Assembly (NCBI RefSeq): GCF_900129385.1 | Contig: NZ_FQVO01000006.1 | Coordinates: forward strand, 124,001-188,000 | DNA length: 64,000 nucleotides | Direction: 5' to 3' | Source of the DNA: Chryseobacterium takakiae | GTDB lineage: Bacteria; Bacteroidota; Bacteroidia; Flavobacteriales; Weeksellaceae | Shown here: one piece after another, positions 16,839-25,439 of the stretch | Numbering within the stretch: position 1 is the first letter of the stretch | Layout of the letters: every line of letters begins with the position of its first letter | Made by a program: the position numbers and the translations under genes | Notes under the pieces: generated by a model | What the model saw: only the letters and a program-made list of their open reading frames with translations | The model's database searches: none | Told to the model about the DNA's origin: nothing

Positions 16839-18353
16839 ATGAAAATTTTTACAGCAGGGCAGATCCGCAACTGTGATCAATACACGATAAAAAACGAGCC
16901 GGTTTCTTCTGTACAGCTTATGGAAAGAGCAGCAGAATCATGTGTGGAATGGATCTCTGAAAACTGTAATCATCACCGTAATTTTGCTGTTTTCTGCGGA
17001 AGCGGAAATAATGGGGGCGATGGTTTTGCTATTGCAAGAATGCTTTACCAGAAAGGATTCGATGTAGATGTATTTACCCATACAAAAGCTAAGTTTTCTT
17101 CCGAGGCTCAGGAAAATTTTAAGCAGATCAAAGAGATTTCAGGAATTACCATCAGGGAGTTTAAAGAAGTATTCAATTACCGTTTCGACAGCAGAACAGT
17201 GATTGTTGATGCGCTTTTCGGTACCGGGCTCTCAAGAAGTCTGGACGGTGATATGAAAGACCTGGTGGAATTTTTAAATCAGAAAAAAAACATAAAAATT
17301 TCCATTGATCTGCCTTCCGGTCTTATGGCTGATGCTGTTTCAGATTCTGATTCGGTTGTCTTTATGGCAGACTATACGTTAAGCTTCCAGTTCTGGAAAA
17401 AATCTTTTCTCCATGCCGAAACCGGAAAGTTTGCAGGAAGAGTTCAGGTGTTGGATATTCGTTTAAGTCAGGATTATATTGATGAAACGGATACGGAAGA
17501 TTTTGTAATTGATGATGAGATCATTAAAACTATTTTTAAAATAAGAAGTGAATTTTCTCATAAAGGCACCTACGGAAAGGTAAACATCATTGCCGGAAGC
17601 TATGGAAAAATGGGAGCGGCAGTACTTTCTACCAGGTCTGCTCTGAAGGCAGGTGCAGGTCTCACCTTTACACTGGCTCCAAAATGCGGATACGAAATTT
17701 TGCAGACCTCTGATCCGGAGGCCATGTTCATCGAAGGTGGAAAAGATTATATTGAAAGTTTCGATGTTGATGAAACAGCTGTTTGCGGAATAGGTCCCGG
17801 AATCGGAACTCATGAAAAAACGGCGGCAAGTCTTTTGATGTTTTTAAAAAGCTATTCAAAACCGTTGATTCTTGATGCAGATGCTTTAAATATTATTGCC
17901 CAGGATCCTGCCAATTTAAATTTAATTCCTGAGAAATCGATTATCACTCCCCATCCCAAAGAATTTGAAAGGCTTTTCGGAAAAACAAAAAATTCTTTTG
18001 AAAGAACGGAGCTGGCTAGAAATAAAAGCCGGGAACTGCAGATTTATATTGTTTTAAAGGATCATCATACCCAGATCATCACACCGGAAGGTGCGGTATT
18101 TTATAATATTACGGGAAATTCCGGGCTGGCCAAAGGTGGCAGCGGAGATATTCTTACAGGAATTATCACTTCATTCCTGGCGCAACAGTATACCGAGCAG
18201 GAAGCAGCCATTTTAGGGGTATGGTTTCATGGAAAAGCAGCCGAATTTGCTGCAGAGAGACATTCCAAAGAATCCATGCTTCCGTCAGATGTAATCAATG
18301 AGTTTGGGACTGTTTTTTCTGAATTGAATGGCAAAATAAGGAAGCTTTTGTAA
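16839..18353 (+). CDS. nnr: Bifunctional NAD(P)H-hydrate epimerase / ADP-dependent dehydratase
   Basis: 504 residues with two fused domains. The N-terminal YjeF epimerase domain spans about 1-215, with GSGNNGGDGFAIARML and DALFGTGLSR. The C-terminal ribokinase-like dehydratase domain starts near KGTYGKVNIIAGSYGKMGAA and carries LDADALNI, TPHPKEF and GGSGDILTG. Together they repair hydrated NADH and NADPH. Length and domain order are standard. The 200 bases before it hold no clear TAnnTTTG element. Confidence 0.95.
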   Translation: MKIFTAGQIRNCDQYTIKNEPVSSVQLMERAAESCVEWISENCNHHRNFAVFCGSGNNGGDGFAIARMLYQKGFDVDVFTHTKAKFSSEAQENFKQIKEISGITIREFKEVFNYRFDSRTVIVDALFGTGLSRSLDGDMKDLVEFLNQKKNIKISIDLPSGLMADAVSDSDSVVFMADYTLSFQFWKKSFLHAETGKFAGRVQVLDIRLSQDYIDETDTEDFVIDDEIIKTIFKIRSEFSHKGTYGKVNIIAGSYGKMGAAVLSTRSALKAGAGLTFTLAPKCGYEILQTSDPEAMFIEGGKDYIESFDVDETAVCGIGPGIGTHEKTAASLLMFLKSYSKPLILDADALNIIAQDPANLNLIPEKSIITPHPKEFERLFGKTKNSFERTELARNKSRELQIYIVLKDHHTQIITPEGAVFYNITGNSGLAKGGSGDILTGIITSFLAQQYTEQEAAILGVWFHGKAAEFAAERHSKESMLPSDVINEFGTVFSELNGKIRKLL

Positions 18354-18462
18354 GAGAAGGCTAGATAATAGACGAATAGATAATAGATTCGAGAGGTTTC
18401 GAATTTTAGATCCTGAACTTTTGTTTCTTTTATTTAAGGAATACAGACTTAGGTAAACACGC

Positions 18463-20060
18463 TGTCATCCTGAGCGCGAAGCAGTCGAAGGATCTTTATT
18501 CTCAATAATGTAAACCCGACCTAGGAACCTGAAGCGTTAAGAAAATTACTTTTGCGAACGTTAAGAAAATTCTTCTGTCCGAAGCGCGACAAAAATATAA
18601 AACCGATAGTTAACTCGCGCAAGTTTTAGAATTTTTAGAGAGCAGAAGGGATTTTAGCTTTCAGATTCCAGTCTTAAATTTTTGATTCTTTTGTTTGACT
18701 ACGTCGAATCTTCGATTTCAAGACAAAAGAAAATGCAATTAAAAAGAAAGTTTAGATTTTTTCAGAATGACAAACTTAACTAACACGATCTGTCATCCTG
18801 AGCGCGAAGCAGTCGAAGGATCTTTATTCTCAATAATGTAAACCCGACTTAGGAAACTGAAGCGTTAAGAAAATTACTTTTGCGAACGTTAAGAAAATTC
18901 TCCTGTTCGAAGCGCGACAAAAATATAAAACCGAAGAACCGATAGTGAATTCGCGCAAGTTTAGAATTTTTAGAGAGCAGAAGGAATTTTTAGCTTTCAG
19001 ATTCCAGTCTTAAATTTTTGTTTCTTTTGTTTGACTACGTCGAATCTTCGATTTCAAAACAAAAGAAAAATTGTTTAAAAAATATTTTGAGATTCTTACA
19101 GAATGACAATATTCAATAAACAGTTTCTGTCATCCTGAGCGCGAAGCAGTCGAAGGATCTTTATTCTCAATAATGTAAACCCGACTTAGGAAACTGAAGC
19201 GTTAAGAAAATTACTTTTGCGAACGTTAAGAAAATTCTCCTGTTCGAAGCGCGACAAAAATATAAAACCGAAGAACCGATAGTGAATTCGCGCAAGTTTA
19301 GAATTTTTAGAGAGCAGAAGGAATTTTTAGCTTTCAGATTCCAGTCTTAAATTTTTGTTTCTTTTGTTTGACTACGTCGAATCTTCGATTTCAAGACAAA
19401 AGAAAAATTGTTTAAAAAATATTTTGAGATTCTTACAGAATGACAATATTCAATAAACAGTTTCTGTCATCCTGAGCGCGAAGCAGTCGAAGGATCTTTA
19501 TTCTCAATAATGTAAACCCGACTTAGGAAACTGAAGCGTAAAGAAAATTACTTTTGCGAACGTTAAGAAAATTCTTCTGTCCGAAGCTCGACAAAAATAT
19601 AAAACCGAAGAACCAATAGTTAACTCGCGCAAGTTTTAGAATTTTTAGAGAGCAGAAGAAATTTTTAGCGTAAGATTCCAGTCTTGAACTTTTGTTTCTT
19701 TTGTTTGACTACGTCGAATCTTCGATTTCAAGACAAAAGAAAATGCAATTAAAAAGAAAGTTTAGATTTTTTCAGAATGACAAACTTAACTAACACGATC
19801 TGTCATCCTGAGCGCGAAGCAGTCGAAGGATTTTTATTCTCAATAATGTAAACCCGACCTAGGAAGCTGAAGCGTAAAGAAAATTACTTTTGCGAACGTT
19901 AAGAAAATTCTCCTGTCCGAAGCGCGACAAAAATATAGAACCGAAGAACCGATAGTAAATTCGCGCAAGTTTAGAATTTTTAGAGAGCAGAAGGAATTTT
20001 TAGCTTTCAGATTTCAGTCTTGAACTTTTGTTTCTTTTGTTTTAAGACAAAAGAAAATTG
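18463..20060. repeat. Tandem array of five ~336-bp non-coding units
   Basis: Five direct copies begin with TGTCATCCTGAGCGCGAAGC at 18463, 18791, 19128, 19465 and 19801 (spacings 328, 337, 337, 336). Copies 3 and 4 are nearly identical; the fifth is cut near 20060. Each unit contains a GTTAAGAAAATT repeat twice, a GCGCGA...TTCGCGC inverted pair, and the hairpin TCGAATCTTCGA. Each ends with AGAATGACA, nearly complementary to the unit's start, so units have short inverted ends. No conserved reading frame was found. The array fills 18354-20090; the stretch before it (18354-18462) holds nothing else recognised. Confidence 0.9.
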
Positions 20061-20091
20061 AACAATCTTAACCAACCAGGATAACCGGATA

Positions 20092-20128
20092 TAAAAAAGC
20101 AAGTCGTCCATTCACGACTTGCTTTTTA
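20092..20128 (-). terminator. Bidirectional terminator downstream of lgt
   Basis: Perfect 14-bp stem 20094-20107 / 20114-20127 with loop CCATTC and A/T-runs on both sides. It ends the minus-strand yidD-lgt unit. Confidence 0.88.
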
Positions 20129-20150
20129 TGCTTGTAATACTATTTAAAAA

Positions 20151-21419
20151 TTACTCAGGTTTCTCGTTTTCCGCTTGTGTAATTCTGAATTTTTTAGACA
20201 TAATCATGATCACGACGCCAGCAATCATAAAAGGAATGGATAATACCTGCCCAGTATTCAGTCCTCCGAACTGAATAAATTCATCACCCTGTGGCTCTTT
20301 CAGGAACTCTACAAAGAAACGTATTGCCCAAAGAATGATGAAAAATAATCCGAACAGCCATCCCTGCTGATATTTCTTGTTGGTTTTTTTGTATAAAATC
20401 CATAACAGGACAAATAGACAAACATACCCAAATGCTTCAAAAAGCTGTGATGGATAACGTGGTACCGTCACGCCGTACTCGCTGCTCTGCTGCGGGAAAA
20501 GTAACGCAAAAGGTGAGTTGGGATCTACCGGCTTTCCGATGATTTCGGAATTGAAGAAATTTCCAAGCCTTACAAATGCGCCGCCCAATGCTACCACAAT
20601 TCCAAGCCTGTCGTACACCCAGAAAGGATTTTTCTTAATAATTTTAAATGAATAATATAGGGTGGTAAAAATCAATGCGATGGTTGCGCCATGACTTGCT
20701 AAGCCGGAAAATCCTGTAAATTTAAGACCGTTTTTGGTGCTGATCGGTAAAAACACACTCCAGAAATCCTCTTTGAATAGTTCCGGCTGATAGAAAATAA
20801 CGTGCCCCAGACGTGCCCCAAGAATCGTTCCTATTAATGTCCAGGTGAATAAAGGCTCCAGATATTTCTGGTTAACATTGTCAATTTTAAATATCCTGTT
20901 CATTAAAATATACCCGAAACCGAAGGCAAAAATAAACATCAAACTGTAAAAATGCAGGGTAATCGGTCCTAAAACAATACCTTTCGACGGATCCCAGATC
21001 TTAAAAGGCGTTTCCAGGCTTACCTGATCTGAAGAAGCGATTAGCTTATTTGATTTTACGGCATATTTAAAAGCTGTGATATTCTCTTTGGTAGCAGGTG
21101 TTTCTATCAGTCTGAAGTTTTTATCCAGAAACTGATATTTTTTATTTTTCAATTTATCCAGTGTTAATGCACTATAATTAAAAGATGCAGGCTCCAGATT
21201 AGATTCATTAAGGATTATCAGCACATTGCCATCTACTTTTCTATCCGGAAAGACGTTGAGATCCGCCAGTTCGGTAGTGCTGTAAATTTTTACGGGCACA
21301 CCTGCTGAGTTGATTTTTAAAGTTCCTTCCGACATTCCGTCCGGATAATTCTGCGCAAATAAACACTGAGTAATCAACGCAAAAATAACGAGATACATTC
21401 TGAAAAAAATATTGCTCAT
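20151..21419 (-). CDS. lgt: Prolipoprotein diacylglyceryl transferase with N-terminal extension
   Basis: 422 residues, about 140 longer than typical Lgt. Residues 1-22 look like a signal peptide, and about 23-140 form a periplasm-facing domain absent from the Escherichia coli enzyme. The Lgt core follows, with GARLGHVIFY, GFSGLASHGA (the H-G active-site region), RLGNFFNSEIIGKP and PRYPSQLFEA. It moves diacylglyceryl from phosphatidylglycerol to the lipobox cysteine of prolipoproteins. It lies 32 bases after yidD. The extension is likely a lineage feature. Confidence 0.94.
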   Translation of the reverse strand: MSNIFFRMYLVIFALITQCLFAQNYPDGMSEGTLKINSAGVPVKIYSTTELADLNVFPDRKVDGNVLIILNESNLEPASFNYSALTLDKLKNKKYQFLDKNFRLIETPATKENITAFKYAVKSNKLIASSDQVSLETPFKIWDPSKGIVLGPITLHFYSLMFIFAFGFGYILMNRIFKIDNVNQKYLEPLFTWTLIGTILGARLGHVIFYQPELFKEDFWSVFLPISTKNGLKFTGFSGLASHGATIALIFTTLYYSFKIIKKNPFWVYDRLGIVVALGGAFVRLGNFFNSEIIGKPVDPNSPFALLFPQQSSEYGVTVPRYPSQLFEAFGYVCLFVLLWILYKKTNKKYQQGWLFGLFFIILWAIRFFVEFLKEPQGDEFIQFGGLNTGQVLSIPFMIAGVVIMIMSKKFRITQAENEKPE

Positions 21420-21451
21420 TTCTATTTTTTATAGTTTGTTATATTCAAATT

Positions 21452-21697
21452 TTACTTTTTCTTGGGAGGAACAGGATCATAGCCGCTTCCTCCCCAGGGA
21501 TGGCATCTTGAAATTCTTTTAACACCCAGCCAGAATCCTTTCAATGGGCCATGTACCTGTAACGCCTTTACCATATAATGCGAGCAGGTAGGTTCATACC
21601 TGCAGTTTTTAGGCAGCAGCGGCGAAATAAACCATTGGTAAAACTTAATTAGGATTACCAGAGGAAAGGTGATGATCTTGTTGGCTGTAGGTTTCAA
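21452..21697 (-). CDS. yidD: Membrane protein insertion efficiency factor YidD
   Basis: 81 residues with the YidD core: a hydrophobic N-terminal helix, [28 protein letters not shown] and the end [11 protein letters not shown]. The three cysteines of the family (CRYEPTC, CHP) are present. It assists YidC-dependent insertion of inner-membrane proteins. It forms a two-gene unit with lgt. Confidence 0.94.
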   Translation of the reverse strand: MKPTANKIITFPLVILIKFYQWFISPLLPKNCRYEPTCSHYMVKALQVHGPLKGFWLGVKRISRCHPWGGSGYDPVPPKKK

Positions 21698-21704
21698 AAC
21701 ATTG

Positions 21705-21712
21705 CAAAAATA
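21705..21712 (-). promoter_or_regulatory. -7 promoter element (TATTTTTG) of yidD-lgt
   Basis: Minus-strand TATTTTTG fits TAnnTTTG and lies seven bases before the yidD ATG, predicting a nearly leaderless transcript. Confidence 0.5.
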
Positions 21713-21852
21713 GCGTAAAAAATCGGAAGTTGGTTGAAATATACCGGAAGTTTCGGCAGGGCGGAAGGGGGTTCGTCGGAGATAATTTGGTGTTGGTCGA
21801 TTTGTGGATTTAGAAAATGAGAAAGAATCATAAGATGATGTTACTGTAATAA

Positions 21853-21882
21853 ATAAGCTGCCTTCATTTGAGGCAGCTTTTA
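21853..21882 (-). terminator. Terminator at the end of the DUF6705 array
   Basis: Stem 21855-21863 / 21871-21879 (AAGCTGCCT and complement), loop TCATTTG, T-rich on the minus strand. It closes the minus-strand array. Between 21713 and 21852 nothing else was recognised. Confidence 0.75.
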
Positions 21883-21896
21883 CTCGTAAATTTTAT

Positions 21897-22065
21897 TTAA
21901 TGATTGTTTTTAAATCCTGAATAACTTGTTGTTGCGAATATTCTTGCTTTATAAAATTGTTTTCCTAATGGACTTCCTTCTTTAATTGTATGATTTTGCG
22001 AATAGTAATTTTCACTTACTGCGAGTTTATTCCAATTAAATTACTATTGGCTTTGAATAAAAACC
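21897..22065 (-). pseudogene. Orphan C-terminal tail B' (toxin-like remnant, frameshifted)
   Basis: On the minus strand the segment encodes LFKANSNL in one frame. After a shift it encodes NWNKLAVSEN followed by about 37 residues ending ATTSYSGFKNNH and a stop. The first part matches remnant B (LFKANSDLTNWSKLTISEN at 22725-22826) at protein and DNA level, but about four bases are missing at the frame change. The tail after SEN differs from that of remnant B. There is no start codon. Inferred to be the left-over 3' end of a larger gene whose body is gone. It lies just after the terminator of the broken gene at 22110-22710. Confidence 0.65.
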
Positions 22066-22076
22066 AACTATAAAAA

Positions 22077-22105
22077 CAAAAGCGACTGAAAAAGATCGCT
22101 TTATT
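22077..22105 (-). terminator. Terminator of the broken DUF6705-like gene
   Basis: Minus-strand hairpin built on AAAGCGATC and GTCGCTTTT around TTTTTCA. A near copy lies at 22845-22865 after the paralogous gene, showing that the terminator was duplicated with it. Confidence 0.65.
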
Positions 22106-22109
22106 ACTT

Positions 22110-22710
22110 CTATTGTTTTATCATCGTAAATTCTCCAGCAGGTAAAGTAAATGCCGGTGGGTTCATATTCTCAAAATCGGGTAAAATATCTATTAACTTT
22201 ACTTGTAAAACTTCTTTTCCATTTATCATTGTTTTTCTTATAATATAATCTCCCGATCTGTTGGCGCTTACATCTCTAATCTTTAAACGTAATCTTTTCT
22301 CATTTGGATTGCATTGTGGGCATTTCCAAGTTCTATTATTATTGTCAACAGGAGCATTACCTGCCAAAGCATGTTTTGCAAATTGGTTATTATATACAAC
22401 ATTCAAATTAAAAAGGGTATTGGCTTTTTCTATCCCATTTACAATATATTGATATTCTCCAATTATTAAATCTTCATAATAACTGCTATTATATTGTTTA
22501 ATTTTTTTTTACCAAAACAATTTTAAAACTTTTATCTCCATTGGTATAAAGATAAGTGCCTTCAAATTGATTTAAGATATTATTTAAATCTTTTCTATAA
22601 TATCCACTAGGCTGTCCAATTCCCGATTTACTTATATCAATTACTACACTCTGAGATTTCAATAAAGATGATATTAATGATATTACTACCAATAGAATTA
22701 TATTTTTCAT
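22110..22710 (-). pseudogene. DUF6705-like gene B2, frameshifted at an A9 tract
   Basis: Two reading pieces form one gene. The first (22710 to 22498) has a signal peptide and ends FKIVLVKKN-stop. The second continues in another frame from IKQYNSSYYEDLIIGEYQYIV to the end GEFTMIKQ. The intact paralogue at 22868-23467 has eight A in the tract after GTTTTAGT, whereas this copy has nine (T9 at 22502-22510 on the plus strand). Removing one A restores a full frame of about 199 residues, very similar to the paralogue. It may be dead, slippage-rescued, or a sequencing error. Family and role as for the paralogue. Confidence 0.85.
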
Positions 22711-22724
22711 TTTATTAAGTTTTT

Positions 22725-22826
22725 TTAATTACAATTAACAGGAGTTACTACTGCTGTATCTGAATTTTCACTTATTGTGAGTTTACTCCAATTTGTTAAA
22801 TCACTATTGGCTTTAAATAAAACCAA
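22725..22826 (-). pseudogene. Orphan C-terminal tail B (toxin-like remnant)
   Basis: An open minus-strand frame without start codon encodes LVLFKANSDLTNWSKLTISEN, then SDTAVVTPVNCN and a stop, 14 bases before the start of gene B2. It shares the LFKANSxL..W.KL..SEN part with remnant B' but has a different tail. It lies between the terminator of gene B1 and the start of B2. Best read as the residual 3' end of a larger upstream gene, as seen in toxin-tip/immunity arrays; inference. Confidence 0.6.
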
Positions 22827-22844
22827 CTATAAAAACAAAAGCGA

Positions 22845-22865
22845 CTAAAAAAGGTCGCTTATTAC
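22845..22865 (-). terminator. Terminator of DUF6705-like gene B1
   Basis: Minus-strand GCGACC, T-rich loop, then GTCGC followed by TTTTG. It is a duplicate of the hairpin at 22077-22105. Confidence 0.6.
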
Positions 22866-22867
22866 TT

Positions 22868-23467
22868 CTATGGTTTTATCATCGTAAATTCTCCAGTAGG
22901 TAAAGTAAATGGTGCCGGGTTCATATTCTCCAAATCCGGTAAAATATTAGTTACTTTGACTTGTAATACTTCTTGTCCATTTACAACTGTCTTTCTTACG
23001 AAAAAATCTGCCGTCCTATTTGTACTTACATCAGTAATACTTGCACTTAATCTTTTCTCATTAGGATTGCATTGTGGGCGTTTCCAAAGTCGAGTGTTAT
23101 TGTCTATTGTATAATTTCCAGCAATCGCATGCTTTGCAAATTGGTTATTGTATACAACATTTAAATTAGATAGCGTATTGGCTTTTTCTACTCCATTTAC
23201 AATGTATTGATATTCTCCGATGATTAAATCTTCGTAATAACTGCTGTTGTATTGTTTTATTTTTTTTACTAAAACAATTTTAAAACTTGTATTTCCTTTG
23301 GTATAAAGATAAGTGCCTTCAAATTGATTAAGAACATTATGAAGATCTTTGCTGTAATATCCATTAGGCTGTCCTAATTCTGAATCATTAATATCAATAA
23401 TCACGCTTTGAGATTTATATAAGGATGAAATTAATAATGCTATAATAAGTAAAATAATATTTTTCAT
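22868..23467 (-). CDS. DUF6705-like secreted protein, subtype B (B1)
   Basis: 199 residues with a signal peptide (MKNIILLIIALLISSLYKSQS) and no lipobox cysteine. The mature part has GYYSKDLHNVLNQFEGTY, YYEDLIIGEYQYIVNG, a CNPNEKRL motif and the end PTGEFTMIKP. The framework (G-Y-x-KDLxNxL....GTY...YYxDxLII..YIV) is shared with the three subtype A proteins upstream, so all five are homologous. I recall this as the Bacteroidota DUF6705 family. Function unknown; its place in an array behind a toxin-like lipoprotein suggests immunity. Confidence 0.78.
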   Translation of the reverse strand: MKNIILLIIALLISSLYKSQSVIIDINDSELGQPNGYYSKDLHNVLNQFEGTYLYTKGNTSFKIVLVKKIKQYNSSYYEDLIIGEYQYIVNGVEKANTLSNLNVVYNNQFAKHAIAGNYTIDNNTRLWKRPQCNPNEKRLSASITDVSTNRTADFFVRKTVVNGQEVLQVKVTNILPDLENMNPAPFTLPTGEFTMIKP

Positions 23468-23505
23468 ATTTTCATTATTGAAAAAAACTCCGGAGAGGCT
23501 TTAAA

Positions 23506-24093
23506 TTATTGCTTTGTAAAAATTAAATCCTTCGTTTCCGGAAGATAAATTGTTGTATCCAAATTAGGGGGACACTTTTCAGCTGTTGTAACAATATCGT
23601 TGGGTCTATACTCCCATGAAATTTGCGTAGAACTAATTTTTATCAATTTAATTCCTCCAAAACCTATGTTGCAATTAGTTCCATTGTATATCAATTCAGC
23701 CTTATTTCCGTTATCTGTAACCCATATACTATAAATTGTATGCTTGAGATCATCTGCTGGTAATAGCATGTTCTTCGTATCCTGAAGAACAGTTCCTGAA
23801 GAATTTTTTATGATATATTTTACGGACAGAACATCTATATATACTTTTTGACTACCATAATCAAAAAATTTATCATTCTCCTTAGAAATGTATAGTGTGA
23901 TCTGATTCCCATTGTATGTTGAAAAATATGTTCCAACAAAAGATTGAAGCTCGTTATTAGTATCTTTTATATGAGACATATTTGGAACGTTATCTAAAGA
24001 AGTTAATAGAGGATAAATTTGTTGAGCATTACATGAAATTAAATTTCCAACTATTAATAACATTAGTAATATTTTTGATTGTATTAAATTCAT
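23506..24093 (-). CDS. DUF6705-like lipoprotein, subtype A (A3)
   Basis: 195 residues. The signal peptide ends in a lipobox (GNLISC, Cys21), and the mature start CNAQQ lacks an acidic surface-export signal, so it probably faces the periplasm. Features: SHIKDTNNELQSFVGTYFSTYNGNQITLYI, VDVLSVKYIIKNSSGTVLQDT-type strand, GTNCNIGFGGIKL and the end NLDTTIYLPETKDLIFTKQ, which is shared almost exactly with A1 and A2. It is more diverged than A1/A2 are from each other. It is preceded by orphan tail A. Proposed immunity-type protein; unproven. Confidence 0.78.
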   Translation of the reverse strand: MNLIQSKILLMLLIVGNLISCNAQQIYPLLTSLDNVPNMSHIKDTNNELQSFVGTYFSTYNGNQITLYISKENDKFFDYGSQKVYIDVLSVKYIIKNSSGTVLQDTKNMLLPADDLKHTIYSIWVTDNGNKAELIYNGTNCNIGFGGIKLIKISSTQISWEYRPNDIVTTAEKCPPNLDTTIYLPETKDLIFTKQ

Positions 24094-24108
24094 ATTTTAT
24101 TTATTTTT

Positions 24109-24255
24109 TTATGGACAAGGCGTTCCAACAGGCACACCAATATTATTTAAAGATATATTATTGACAGTTCCATTAGATTCTACTCTTTGTAAACTGACTT
24201 TTCCACTTAAATTCATAGTTTTTAGTGTTTCGAGAAATAATTTTTCCAACCTTTT
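24109..24255 (-). pseudogene. Orphan C-terminal tail A of a second JAB-like lipoprotein gene
   Basis: A minus-strand frame encodes LEKLFLETLKTMNLSGKV, SLQRVESNGTVNN and ends IGVPVGTPCP-stop. It aligns without gaps to the last 46 residues of the lipoprotein at 25440-26921 (LEKLYFDTLKNMGLGGKV...GMPVGIPCP). There is no start codon, and the upstream boundary is a terminator hairpin. So the last ~140 bases of a second copy survive directly before gene A3. This is direct evidence for duplication of a [toxin tail + DUF6705] unit. Confidence 0.88.
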
Positions 24256-24261
24256 CCATAA

Positions 24262-24288
24262 GCAAAAAACCGCCTTTCAGCGGTTTAT
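24262..24288 (-). terminator. Terminator of DUF6705-like gene A2
   Basis: Perfect 7-bp stem 24267-24273 / 24280-24286 (AAACCGC and complement), loop CTTTCA, with TTTT on the minus strand, immediately after the A2 stop. Confidence 0.75.
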
Positions 24289-24290
24289 AT

Positions 24291-24845
24291 CTATTGCTTT
24301 GTGAAAATTAAATCCTTTGTTTCTGGAAGATAAATGTTTGTGTCCAAAGTAGGAGGACATTTATCTGCTGTAGTTACAATATCATCTGGATGATACTCCC
24401 AAGAAATTTGTGTTGCATTTATTTTTTTTAAATAAATATCTCCCCAGCCAACACTACAATTTGTACCGCTATAATAAAATGTGATTGCATTTTTAGAAGG
24501 ACTCGTTCCTATGATATATAATTCAATATCAGTAACATTATTCTGAGTATCTTGCAAAATAACTCCTGATAAATTTTTCACAATATACTTTACAATTAAT
24601 GCATCCATATAATAATTTTTTTGCCCTGTTTGCTCTAACTTGTTTTCTTGTTTAGTAATAAATAAAGTAATTTCATTACTATTGAAATTTGCTTTGTAAG
24701 CTCCAATATAAGGATTCAACTCATTATTTAAATCCTTTAGATAAGCACCCTTTGGAATATCTAAAAAGGGTGTGTTCATTGGCGAAATTTGCTGTGATTT
24801 ACAAGAAACCACAGTAAAAATTATTAAAAGCAAAACACTTTTCAT
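24291..24845 (-). CDS. DUF6705-like lipoprotein, subtype A (A2)
   Basis: 184 residues. Short signal and lipobox (FTVVSC, Cys15), then CKSQQ. It shares most of its length with A1: YLKDLNNELNPYIGAYKANFN, EITLFITKQ, QKNYYMDALIVKYIVKN, FYYSGTNCSVGWG and the IYLPETKDLIFTKQ end. It overlaps the A1 stop by one base, so A1 and A2 arose by tandem duplication and are cotranslated. Own terminator at 24262-24288. Role proposed from the array context only. Confidence 0.8.
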   Translation of the reverse strand: MKSVLLLIIFTVVSCKSQQISPMNTPFLDIPKGAYLKDLNNELNPYIGAYKANFNSNEITLFITKQENKLEQTGQKNYYMDALIVKYIVKNLSGVILQDTQNNVTDIELYIIGTSPSKNAITFYYSGTNCSVGWGDIYLKKINATQISWEYHPDDIVTTADKCPPTLDTNIYLPETKDLIFTKQ

Positions 24846-25414
24846 TATTGCTTTGTAAAAATTAAATCCTTCGTTTCCGGAAGATAAATTGTTGTATCCA
24901 AATTAGAGGGGCACTTAGCAGCTGTTGTTGTAATATCATCCGGATAGTAGTCCCAAGATATTTGACTAGCATTAACTTTTTTTAATATTATTCTTCCCCA
25001 ACCTACACTACAATTAGTGCCACTATAAAAAAAGTTCACTTTATTTTGAGCAGGTGTAGTACTAATACTATATAATTCAATATCATATACATTATTTTGA
25101 GTATCTTGTAAAATTGCTCCTGTAGAACTTTTTACAATATACTTTATTATTAAAGCATCCATATAGTAATCTTTTTGTCCAGTTTTTTCTGGTTTTTGTT
25201 CTTGTTTGGTTATATAAAGTGTAATTTCATTTCCATTAAAGTTAGCTTTATAAATTCCAACGTAAGGTGTGAGTTCATTATACAAGTCTTTTAAATATGA
25301 GTTTGGGGGAACTTCTTCATAATCTGCATTTAATGGATAGACTTGTTGAGCTCTGCAAGAAATAAAGTTTGTAATTAAAAGAAAAATTACTATTCTTAAA
25401 TATATTGTTTTCAT
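24845..25414 (-). CDS. DUF6705-like lipoprotein, subtype A (A1)
   Basis: 189 residues. Signal with lipobox (NFISC, Cys20) and mature start CRAQQ. Body motifs: SYLKDLYNELTPYVGIYKAN, EITLYITKQ, QKDYYMDALIIKYIVKS, FFYSGTNCSVGWG, and the end IYLPETKDLIFTKQ. It is the first gene after the JAB-like lipoprotein, 25 bases downstream, so it is the best candidate for its cognate partner. Both cysteines of GTNCSVGWG and AAKCPSNLD are conserved across A1-A3 and could form a disulfide. Family assignment from memory; no search run. Confidence 0.8.
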   Translation of the reverse strand: MKTIYLRIVIFLLITNFISCRAQQVYPLNADYEEVPPNSYLKDLYNELTPYVGIYKANFNGNEITLYITKQEQKPEKTGQKDYYMDALIIKYIVKSSTGAILQDTQNNVYDIELYSISTTPAQNKVNFFYSGTNCSVGWGRIILKKVNASQISWDYYPDDITTTAAKCPSNLDTTIYLPETKDLIFTKQ

Positions 25415-25439
25415 ATTTTATTTTTTAAATTAAATTAAA

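Noticed and set aside
18463-20060. CRISPR array
   Set aside because: Units are ~336 bp and repeat as wholes; there are no short repeats with unique spacers and no cas genes.
21713-21852. Gene between yidD and the array
   Set aside because: No open frame of useful length and no start; treated as empty spacer.
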